Assembly: GCA_900404475.1 (NCBI GenBank)
Contig: OUQQ01000167.1
Span: forward strand, 1-27,613
Reading direction: 5' to 3'
Length of the DNA stretch: 27,613 nucleotides
Source of the DNA: Spongospora subterranea
Taxonomy: Eukaryota > Endomyxa > Phytomyxea > Plasmodiophorida > Plasmodiophoridae
In this document: positions 1 to 14,291 of the stretch, one piece after another
Position numbering within the stretch: position 1 is the first letter of the stretch
How the letters are laid out: each line of letters opens with the position of its first letter
The notes under the pieces: model-generated
What the model was told of the DNA's origin: nothing
Databases searched by the model: none
What the model saw: the letters and a program-made list of their open reading frames with translations, nothing else
Made by a program: the position numbers and the translations under genes

Positions 1-135
1 AAACCCTCCATTTGAGCAACGGAATTGAATCGGTTTCAAACGGTCGAATGATGACGATGACAAAACAACATTTTCCCAACGCCAAAGTTGTAAAAAGGAA
101 GGGCGGATTAAACAATTTGAGTGTCGATTGGGACA

Positions 136-156
136 GATGATGATGATGATGATGAT
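136..156. repeat. (GAT)7 trinucleotide microsatellite
   Basis: Seven perfect GAT units just beyond the last LRR exon. They lie in the intron or 3' flank of that gene, depending on whether the donor at 173 or the stop at 166-168 is used. Confidence 0.9.
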
Positions 157-173
157 CAGATACCGATCGGGTT

Positions 174-1016
174 GAAGTCGAGATTGAGAATACGCAAGGC
201 TGGGGATATATGGGATATGCAGCGGGCCAGGGCAACGCACCCGTTCGGCCCGATATTGCTATCCGATAGTTCGAGATGATGAAGGTTTCGCATCCTAAGG
301 TCACAGTCCCCTTAATCGTTCGAATACAATCGAAACACTTTGGCGCAGAATGAAAATCGAGTAAAATCGCACACGAGCGGTAAAGGTTGATTGTCACGTC
401 GCCGTTGATGAGCAGGAAACCAAACGGTGGGAATATTTTGCCAGCGTACATGAATATAGATCGTGACAGGCGCCACATTCCGACGTCGCCCAATTCGGGG
501 CAGCGCCAGATCGACAAACGAGTTAGGGAATGAGCGGTGGTTCCGCACATGATTAGCGCCGCCTGGTGTCATAAAACACATCAAGTCATACGATCAACGT
601 GTTTGTGCATGGAGACTCATTGGCCAAATACCATAAAAACTTAAACCCAAATACCCGACAAACGCTTTCCTCAAAACAAATGGGTGAGAAGATCAATTAC
701 GTTGACGCCATAGCCGATCGAAGTTTTGGCATCATCGTAGGTTCTGGACGTGACCTTCTTTGGGCTATGGTCGGACCCAGCGGCAGCGATCTAATTCGAA
801 TCGTCGACGACATCATCAGCCGGGACCGCAATCGAGTTGATTCCTAACCGTTCGAAACGGCGTCTGCGACGCGACATGTTGGCTGATGATCTTCAGGGCG
901 GCGGCGCCCTCGCCATCGGATATCGTCCCGCTTCGCATGGCCGACATTATCGCCATCTGCGTCGAGATCAACGTCGACTGGATTTTCGGTTGCCCGTCGA
1001 GTTCACAGCCGCCCAT
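174..1016 (-). CDS. Leucine-rich repeat protein, partial, multi-exon
   Basis: Unknown LRR protein read right to left. Four exons join with consistent phase: about 1016-849, 790-707, 562-468 and 294-174, with GT-AG introns of 58, 144 and 173 nt. The last two exons give clear repeats of the ribonuclease-inhibitor style: SLTRLSIWRCPELGDVGMW, then LHHLELSDSNIGPNG, then LRILNLDFNPIG, spaced about 24-29 residues. LRR domains act as protein-binding scaffolds; the partner is unknown. After NPIG there is either a stop (166-168) or a donor at 173 leading off the window, so the C-terminus is open. The 5' end is also unresolved: the exon upstream of 849 has no convincing start, and its residues show no clear repeats. 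Confidence is high for the LRR exons and low for the 849-1016 part. Confidence 0.6.
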
Positions 1017-1022
1017 GTGTGA

Positions 1023-1680
1023 ACAGCCTTGTTTTAATTCTCATGGCGTACGCCAGTGTTCCCATAATATCCAGAAACAGCCGAGAATGCTATTTATGAG
1101 TACAATTGGGTCGTTGACTTTGTGAAATCGACGTTTCAACTGGGAGTATTTAGCTTGTTCAATTCCAATGTGGCAAGGGCGTTGATAATCGTCTTGACAT
1201 AGTTTTTGTTCTAGCCAGTGTATGAGCGAGCCGTCACTCAATCCGCACCGAGAAGTCGATGGCGACAGCTGCAATTAACCGACTGACGGGGGATTGGAGA
1301 CATCCTTCAGGCAATATGGGTCGGTTTGTGGTCATTTTCAATCAAGGTGCCGCGTATCTACGATCATGATTGCGCCGAGGCTGAGAATCATTGATCTGAT
1401 TGTGCACGTCATCCGTCAATCTCCAGAGATGGCGCTAATTCACTAATATCGACCGAGACCAGGACCCTCCTAAATCGTATTCCAGTATACCCTCATTTGA
1501 AAAATCGGTGGGTTAACGCGGTACTTTAGAAAGAGCTGTGCCCTAAAATGGGTGTAGACACCCAATCCGTTGAGTCATCAGTGGACCGCTCACTACAAAC
1601 AAGATATTTCTGAATCAACCGGTGAATCGAAAATCTGCCTGTTCTGGGCAAACTCCCCTCCAAGCCGTCCACTGGTCGAC
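1023..1680. other. Spacer between LRR gene and kinesin
   Basis: Presumed divergent 5' region shared by the minus-strand LRR gene and the plus-strand kinesin. A 77-residue open frame on the minus strand (1041-1274) could hold an additional LRR-gene exon, but I could not join it by splice sites. A short open stretch precedes the kinesin ATG in the same frame from 1570; it lacks an ATG and I treat it as 5' UTR. Confidence 0.4.
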
Positions 1681-7044
<5,364 letters not shown>

Positions 7045-7337
7045 GATTAGAAGATAAAATGACAACTGTCTCTTATTAGTATTATTAGTTGATGAATTCA
7101 AGTATAGAACAGGGAAGTTAACCCGTGTCACCCAGAACTTGTGAGGAGTTTCGCTATCTTACTACACGATATTACGACAATGCAGATTTAACAATGACAC
7201 CTTGAACTTCAGCACGAATGCAATCATTCAATCCTGTACATAAATTGCAGTAAGAACCAATAGTGATCATTTTGTGGGTCGAGCTTCATTAATACCTTGC
7301 TGTTTGTTAGATTCGATGGATGAAACAATGATACCTT

Positions 7338-8913
7338 CTAGAATATCATCACGCATAAGGCCAACGTTCGTTTCAGAATCTGATAAACAATTATCGATAC
7401 CAGAGCTGGATTGAGGAGTTGTGTTCCCATATTACCATGGTCTCGTTGACACATCGAAGTAGAATCTTGGCCGTTGAGCGATTGCTGTGGTTCCTTTAAT
7501 GCCCCCGATGATATCCCCAGTTGACCTTTGAATTGTAAAGTCAGAATAGTGATCAGAAAGTTATACGACATATTCCAACCCTGTACTATGCAATCAGACG
7601 AACCTATATGCTCTGCCCCAACTGCTGTAGCGTCCACAACCTCCTTCAAAATTTGATTTTTAAAAATCTCTACAGCGTCGAGTGTCAGAAAATATCGAAA
7701 CGAGACGAGAATCAAACACAATACCATCCGGTACCAGATCGCGCTGAATGGGACCCGTTTTGCAGGAAGCGTTCTCCTCATTGTGGAAATCAAAGAAGGA
7801 TGGGCTTTTGCTTGGACACGTGGATGAACTTGAGTCAAACGGCTCACCCTCGATGCGCTGTCGTTTATTTTTTGAATCCCGGGACGCTAACCCATCGGGC
7901 CTTGACGCGACTGTCGCAGATACAACGGTCTGACGCTCTAAGTCTGATGCATACGCGTCAAACGCCGACAGAATCGACATCATGAGTTTGTAAAGGTTGG
8001 AATCGGTGCTGGCAGGACCGATCACCTTCAAGAATTTCTTATGCAATTGCGCGCAGCATTCGTTCGTCTCGCTAGGAACGTATCCGATATCATCCCCAGA
8101 GCAAGGAAGATTAGTTGACGGAAAGTTCATCGCCGACTTGGACAAATCGATCGTGGAAGCGGGGAGAATGCTGGTTTGTTCTGACGGTGGAGAAAACGCA
8201 AATTTCGCCATTGGAACAGGTTCATTCTTCGTCGGGCAACAACGCTTCTTTTTCCCTTTGTTGAGCAATCGTGACAGCAATGGTGTCGTGTAGTTCCGTC
8301 CTGGATGCGCGATCTGAATCATTTCCCGAACTTTCGGCAGTGAGAGATTGTACAGAGAGAGTTGCTGGATCTGTTCCAGTTCCGATGGCAAAAGCTGCCG
8401 TTCGTAGTTCAGCAGAAGCAGCGCCCCCGCTGCATTCTCATTATCGGCAATGGGATGGTTGTGTTCGATAACCGGCGTCTTGAATATATACTTCATGATC
8501 TGGCGGTTGAACGTGAACGGGACGCGACAGGGACAGGTCGTCCGAACCGCATAATCGCTCTTCCGATCTGGGTCCTTGAAGTTGCAATAATAATACCCAC
8601 GCTGGATCGCCTTGGTTCCGGATTCGCATTTAAACAGCAATTTCGAAGCGGCCTCATGAAAAGGGCTTGTAGTTTTGGCGACCATAAACCCATTCGCATG
8701 ACTATACGTATTCATCCTCACATCCATACTGCGAACGCAATCGAATGTCTCTCCTTCGGACGGCGCATTCGGCTGGTCGAAGCAGCCGACAGGCGAGCCA
8801 TCGATGGGCGCGGGAAATTTCGGGTCAGCCTCGACCGCAACCTGGCCGACGTTGCCGGATGCAACGGCGGAATCCGAGCAGGCGACGCCGATTATGGAAT
8901 CCCCGGATGACAT
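7338..8913 (-). CDS. FAR1/FLYWCH-type zinc-finger protein
   Basis: Probable DNA-binding protein. Exon 1 (8913-7725, ATG at 8913) holds a domain around residues 90-160 with YYYCNF, CPCRVPF and VIEHNHP. This is the Cys-Cys-His-x-His zinc knuckle seen in FAR1 and MULE-transposase N-terminal domains (WRKY-GCM1 superfamily). It is followed by the usual helical segment (LLPSELEQIQ...) and a basic GKKKRC patch. Introns of 55 nt (7724-7670) and 78 nt (7603-7526) rejoin the frame into a helical stretch EIFKNQILKEVVDATAVG. The last exon reads open to TAG at 7338-7340, but its composition is weak and another intron is possible. No DDE transposase follows, so this may be a domesticated element or a genuine transcription factor. 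Confidence 0.7.
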
Positions 8914-9146
8914 TCCACCCCTGATTGGACGCGCGCGTCGATTCCCCGCTCACAAATAACGAACAAATAAAATCTCCGAGCTCCGTATTGGAATCGGTTC
9001 ACACAGTCAACAAGATATGGCGCCACCAATGGTAGTCTGGACCGTGACGGTGGTAGCGCCACGGTAACGTCAGACTCTTGGGTACACTCTACAGTACGCG
9101 AGGAAACCTGCCAACCCGAAGCCTACGTATGTTGGCGGCGAACCTG
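8914..9146. promoter_or_regulatory. Divergent intergenic region
   Basis: About 230 nt separate the ATG of the FAR1-like gene (minus) from the first plausible exon on the plus strand, so any promoters must lie back to back here. No specific motif is asserted. Confidence 0.3.
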
Positions 9147-10042
9147 ACGAAACAACCTACGCGACGCCTATGGAGGCGAAGCTTATTCAGATCAAACTGG
9201 GGGAAGTCGCCGCAATCGTAATCTTGTTATTTGGATTACCGATCGTGGAGTTATGGACTGTCCGGAGCCTGTCCAACATCAAATGCAGTTTCCAGCGTTT
9301 TCTTGCCCGGCGCTGTCTCGAAATACTTTCCCAGGGCCAAACATGGTTTCACGGGAACTGACGAGGAGATAAGTCAAAAGTCTATTCAAAATGTGAGTTT
9401 CAACTATGATAATTCTAAACACAGTGCTTTTCTGGTCTTTTCATAAACAGACCAAAATTTGATGATACTTTGATAATAAGCGCTTCTCAAAAACGAAACA
9501 ATGAAAACAAAAACTTGTTTCCTCAAACAATCTTGTCTGTTTCGGCAAAATACCGCCCCTGCTGCTGTCTATATTTCGAGATCTAATTTTAATTCTGGTG
9601 GCCATCATCATTTGACCCACTGTGCCGCAATCATAGATCAAGGTTGGCAATTAGAGAGGCAATGTGGAAAAAAATGGGGTCAAGGGCTGAACCGAGCCCT
9701 CAATCGACAAACGAAATCAGCCTGCTGTGTGCAGCATATTGTTCAATACCTCCCAGGTCCAAGACTCGTGCTGTCAAAATCCTCGGAATTCCCAATTCAA
9801 TCATCAAAGATGAGCGAGTAGGTGTACGACATCCAAATTAAAAAAAACACAAAAAAAAACCGCGACAATGAAAATGGCCGTTAGCTGATAATCCTGTATG
9901 GGCTGAGAAAACCGTAATCAAGCTGATCAACGACCCGTTTACAGAGAACACCACTTGTGGAACAATCAAATCAGGCGACGAATTCGCGTCCAAGGAGATC
10001 TTGAATAGGGCTAGCCCACCGCCGGTAGTCACCAAGAATTAG
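9147..10042 (+). CDS. Unrecognised multi-exon protein
   Basis: I do not recognise the family. Pieces that look coding and join in phase: about 9147-9205, then 9289-9392 (FLPGAVSKYFPRAKHGFTGT followed by an acidic stretch), then an exon from about 9602 to 9821 (LGIPNSIIKDERV), then 9885-10042 (ADNPVWAEKTVIKLINDPF..., ending at TAG 10040-10042). The introns 9206-9288 (83 nt) and 9822-9884 (63 nt) are well supported by phase. The join 9393 to about 9601 is not settled, and no start codon is convincing. An alternative is that these are 5' exons of the C2H2 gene that follows, via a donor at 10024. Confidence 0.4.
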
Positions 10043-10260
10043 TATTTTTTATGTGAGCGTGAAAATCGGAACTCATTGCATTTACAGCCGGGAATCGGAC
10101 GAACCTTTGAAGGTCATTTCCAAGGTCGTACCGGAAATGCACATCACGACTTGTCCCGATCGAGGAATCCATTGGTTCGGTTTGGCCATCAGATTAGGCG
10201 AGCGGTCTAATAACCTGCAACGGGAAACGGCCCCGAAATGAGGGGGCCACATTCCAGAAC

Positions 10261-11113
10261 AAAAAATCGACAAACTGTTCGAGAAGTTCGGTGGTCGACT
10301 TGGGGAAATGATTCCCCAGTACGAAGGTGGCACTGGTCGTTCCCATTTTGATTGCTTTCCGGGTCGGTTCCAGACGCTTCTGGACACAACACGCGACCCC
10401 GTCTCGCGAGTAGTAAAGCACATGCGTTTGTCCAAATTGCATCTGACGTGGCCCATAACGCATCATCAGTTGGCGTTACTGGGCGCAACGACGGCGAGCT
10501 GTAACGATACGATGGCGATACGCACGGGGTCGGCCATCGTCCAGGTGATCCCCCAATCGAAACACGACCGGTTCGATCGGTGCCGGTGCCACGGTTGCCG
10601 AGGCAACGGGCCTCGCCACGAATTTCAATTCGCCAGCAGCGTCTCTTTCGCAGTATCCGCGTTTCGCCCTGTCGCGAACAACGACAAATTCCCGCACAAC
10701 AAGGCCAGAAAACGGCATTTCAAGTGCCCGGTTTGCTTCAAGGCTTTCCATCAAAATAGCAATTTAGGTCGTTAATCCGTCGTCGTTTCGACGATATTTT
10801 CATTGACGATATATTTAGTGACACATATTCGAACCCACACCGGTGAACGTCCGTTTCATTGCACTTTGTGCCCGAGAATGTTTTCGCAGAAATCCAACCT
10901 GAAGGTGGATGGTTTTCGTCGACCATTGCGACCCCGTTGCTGAAATGGTTTTCGTAGAGACACGAGCGAGTGCATTCAGGGTTGAAGCTGTTCCATTGCG
11001 CAATTTGTGGAATGGGATCGTCGCGTAAAACCACATTGCACAACCATTTGCGAAGTGCCCATTTCATTGACGATATTGGTATCAACAAGGATATGATCCA
11101 AGCGGCAGCGTAG
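10261..11113 (+). CDS. C2H2 zinc-finger protein, three fingers
   Basis: Likely nuclear DNA-binding protein. The C-terminal half is secure. Finger 1 ([21 protein letters not shown]) is restored by a 51-nt intron after 10768. A canonical TGERPF linker leads to finger 2 ([21 protein letters not shown]), restored by a 57-nt intron at 10895-10951. Finger 3 is [17 protein letters not shown] with a H-x4-H end. The protein ends about 20 residues later at TAG 11111-11113. Both introns interrupt the recognition helix of a finger. The N-terminal part (10261-10700) is an open frame with a Cys-rich patch and no recognised domain, and its start is not fixed. An optional 51-nt intron (about 10650-10700) in the same frame would bring the linker ARKRHFKC closer. 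Confidence 0.75.
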
Positions 11114-11387
11114 CAGCTCTCGTTATGAATAGACGCTGGACATGCAAATATGTGCTAGTTTAGAGTGGTTAAAAAAACAAATGGCGTTGGTAAGAAAATG
11201 ATAAGACATTAAAGAGTGTTGTTCCGAGATACGACATCATGGAGAACTCGGCGATCAACGACAAAACTGTGTCTGTTGCAATCTAACACAGACATCGCCT
11301 TTTAACGTATACTTTCAATAAACGAAATTTGATAACGCAGTAAAATTGGCATCAGATTTCTTTTCAGGGATGAACTTCGAGTTCAAA

Positions 11388-11774
11388 GCAACGCTTCGCA
11401 TTTGACGGGAATGTTTGCCACATTTTCGTGCTTCCTAAATATAACGGAAAAGGAACACTGTTGGAACGACCCTCGCCAAAGTCTGTCTTTCAGGAAAGCG
11501 TCCGCAGGGCTGTAAACACCGCTGTTTCGGATCGTCAGTGGGGTGCAGCGGCGATCGGGACGACCGGCGATTACATTCGTCGTCGCTAAATTGTGCTTGT
11601 AAGCTCCAAGTGTCCCAAAAACGTGACCCAGTTGTGTCCGGTGTCCTAGACCAAATTCGGACAACTGTCTCAGACCAGCGTCGTTTCCCTCATCTGAGGA
11701 AATTTCACGCGGCGTTGGCGCTGGACCAAATGCAGTTGACTGTGGGGACGACGGCGCGCAATTATTACCGTTGA
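11388..11774 (+). CDS. Small unknown protein, two or more exons
   Basis: Not recognised. An exon about 11388-11578 reads HIFVLPKYNGKGTLLERP and then VFQESVRRAVNTAVSDRQWG. A 95-nt GT-AG intron (11579-11673) joins it in phase to HQRRFPHLRKFHAALALDQ and on to TGA at 11772-11774. The composition is basic and helical, with no membrane segment. An upstream ATG at 11239 (MENSAINDKT) next to a donor-like GT could be a first exon, but the phase does not join cleanly to 11388. An antisense open frame (11383-11802, minus) covers the same DNA and is considered the shadow, since it lacks splice-supported extensions. Confidence 0.4.
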
Positions 11775-12041
11775 TCATCAAGTGCGGTGCGGTACTGCAC
11801 ATTAACGGTCCACAACTGAAAATTACCGCTAGTGCGGGGTGGCCGACACTTAAATACAGCAGTCACACGGTGTAGATCAATTATTACTGACCAGTGGTAC
11901 AGTACATTGTAGACGCGCCCAGCTGTCAGATGGACAGGCGCCGACGGCATATTCCAGGACGCGCGATGATGGTGCGCACTCGCAGTTGATTGAGTGAGTG
12001 CCCACTGGGAGTCCTCATCATATCCACAAACGCAAGCGATT

Positions 12042-13711
12042 ATGGAGGATGAAGTCGCCATGTTCGATTCGGCTCTGACCGACTACGAGAAGGGACAGGT
12101 TCTGGGAATTTCAATCGCCGTGCCTACATCTAAAGCTGGCGTACATAGGCCGTGCTGGACATGAAGCTGTCCTCCGCTTTAGAAACTTTAAACTCGAGCT
12201 TTTCCAGTCTCGAAGCAATTTCTAATGAAGGAAAACGCCAAGTGAGGGTTTTGTTCGGCTTGTTGTGAAATTATCGCAGTTGACGTCTTTCTTAGTACCG
12301 CGAAAGCAGAAACCTGCTCGATCTAATGTCGGAGTTGCGACCGAACCTGGCTCCTGAACAAGTCGAGGCTTTCCAGTCGCGTTTGGAAGTTATTCGCCAA
12401 CATCTCGACCGTTTAAAAACAATAGAACCACGTCGCGGGACCTGCTGCCTTCGACTATTTTTAGGAGAACGCATCAATACCAAAGGTGAAAATTGGCAAT
12501 TGTCAAAACATTCAGTTATTTCCTGTGTGATGACGTTTCTGCTCATTATAGTTTGGAAGCGTTCGGAATTGTTTGCAATGAAGAATTCGTACAATACCTT
12601 TAAAGCCAGATCTACTGTTATCTTCATGGCGTTTCCGGTTATACAGTTATTGCTAGTACAGAACCGTTTTGTTGGAATGTACGTTATCATAGTGCAATTT
12701 CGGCCCCAGATCTGTTGGTTCATCGTCCGATTTTATCAACACTGTTATCTGCCTGCTGCGCGAAGCTCTGTGCTGATCGATTGCAAATTATCCCCTCTAG
12801 TTTACATCAGTTATGGCTTCTCTATTTCTATGTGTCGTTATCGCTTCGGGAAGGGTTGCTACTATGCAATGGCAGTCGAATCGAGCAGTGGTGGATTGTG
12901 CATCATTACATTGCCGCCATCAGTTGCATTATTACCCTAACGTGGCCTGATACAGCTGGATGTAATCAAACATTTGCTGCCGGTAATCAAAAACCAATGT
13001 GTTGACAATAGATCGTTGGTTCGTCGGTCACTTTGCCGTGCTGATGTTCTGGCAGGGAATCATAATGATTCTTCAGTCACAATATCAAAATAGACGGCAT
13101 TATGTCCGGTAAGCTATCTTCGGTGATCTATTTTGCAGTTGATATATCTGTCTGCACTCCCCCTTTTTGTTCAAATCGGCTTGAGAAAAAATATATTTCT
13201 GTTTTGTGCTGTGAGCTCTTGATTTTCTTGCGATAGACACAAATTTCGTGGATTTCATACTCTAGCTGGTTTTGTTATATAATGGTAGTCTCGTATCGGT
13301 GTAGGACCAGTTTAGGTAAAGCGGGAGAGCTCGACATTTCTTCATCAGAGACCATCGTGGAGAAGCCGACCGATTTAGCGATTCTTATTCCTCTTCTGTA
13401 TCTTACTTACGTAATTTATCTTGAGCCAGTTGACTTATCGTGAATGAACCAATCTCCCGATAGGTTTGTCAAGTTTTCACCGGCGTTACGCTCTTATTGA
13501 AATCGCGGCAGCTACATGAAATCGGGTGGAATGTACTTTCAACGCCATTGCTGGGATTTTAGTGTTTGAACCTGGAGTACAGATGGTAGTCAATGGATTA
13601 TTGATAATCCTACTCGGAATTGGAAACGGCATTGCAACGACGCGCGTCATGTTCAAGAAGCGAACACAACGTCGACAGCAGATCACAGGACAGAAAAAGC
13701 GTTCGCTTTAG
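12042..13711 (+). CDS. TMEM120-like (TMPIT) multi-pass membrane protein
   Basis: Nine exons: 12042-12098, 12149-12241, 12296-12485, 12552-12630, 12693-12961, 13012-13108, 13305-13410, 13464-13532, 13583-13711. All junctions are GT-AG and phase-consistent. The N-terminus is an amphipathic coiled coil, followed by the family landmarks KNSYNTFKARSTVIF, LYFYVSLSLREGLLLCNGSR, WWIVHHY, LTWPD, the QGIIMILQSQYQNRRHY helix, SLGKAGELD, a last hydrophobic helix NGLLIILLGIGNGI and a basic tail (TAG 13709-13711). TMEM120 proteins sit in the ER or nuclear envelope and have been linked to fat metabolism; a CoA-binding fold is known for the animal protein. Role here is inferred from family only. Introns of exactly 50 nt occur three times (12099-12148, 12962-13011, 13533-13582). 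Confidence 0.85.
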
Positions 13712-13722
13712 ATTTATTATAA

Positions 13723-14278
13723 ATGAGTATCAGGTCTTCATCAGCTACTGCTTGATTGCGTTGAATATTACGTATTTGAAATTTTGGTCGGCTGTCGCGC
13801 TGGACAACTAGAAACCTTCAAAGAAAACAAAATCGGTCGTTCTTCGTCCATTTTTGAGCCAATTGCAGTGACGAGGATTTTCGACAACAAGCGAATAACG
13901 ATGATTCTTCTGCTCTTGTGTGCTGCGGATTGCGGATTCACCTCAAACTTCAAACCGAGAAGAACTATCTGAAACTACTGGCAATCCGATACAACTGTCC
14001 TGTGAAAGATTCATTCCCAGACTTCATTCACCGTTCGTTGGAAAACCCAATCCCGGTTGAATACCCCTCCGTTGACACATGGGCCGGTCATTCTATCACA
14101 CAGCAACTTCATCACCCTGTTCTACTGTTTGTCTGATCTGGACAATCAGCTGCAGGTAAACACAATTGACATTCCGGACACGGTATCAGCAACAGATCAA
14201 ACGGTGTCGTTTTCTGATCGATATTCTGCTTGCTCACACGAAATCGCCAACACTGATGATGCTATATTTAATGGATGA
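13723..14278 (+). CDS. Unknown small protein, start uncertain
   Basis: Not recognised. A hydrophilic exon from about 13879 reads DEDFRQQANNDDSSALVCCG and continues through KLLAIRYNCPVKDSFPDFIH to HRSLENPIP. A phase-0 GT-AG intron of about 98 nt (14057-14154) then joins VNTIDIPDTVSATDQTVSF, ending at TGA 14276-14278. Two further introns (about 77 and 33 nt) could connect back to an ATG at 13723, but this lies only 12 nt after the TMEM120 stop, leaving no room for a promoter. The true start may be further in. It ends 13 nt from the stop of the convergent cyclase gene. Confidence 0.4.
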
Positions 14279-14291
14279 ACGCGATCCGGAT

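Noticed and set aside
8362..8910. 182-residue plus-strand frame over the FAR1-like gene
   Set aside because: Antisense shadow of the exon that carries the HNHP zinc motif.
8300..8913. MULE transposase near the FAR1 domain
   Set aside because: No DDE motif, transposase helix pattern or terminal inverted repeats could be seen on either side.
12326..12940. Continuous 204-residue frame
   Set aside because: It reads through two introns (12486-12551 and 12631-12692); removing them restores TMEM120 landmarks in phase.
13011..13012. 29-nt intron ending at 13011 in TMEM120
   Set aside because: A donor at 12962 gives a 50-nt intron with correct phase, matching other introns in the gene, so the tiny intron is unnecessary.
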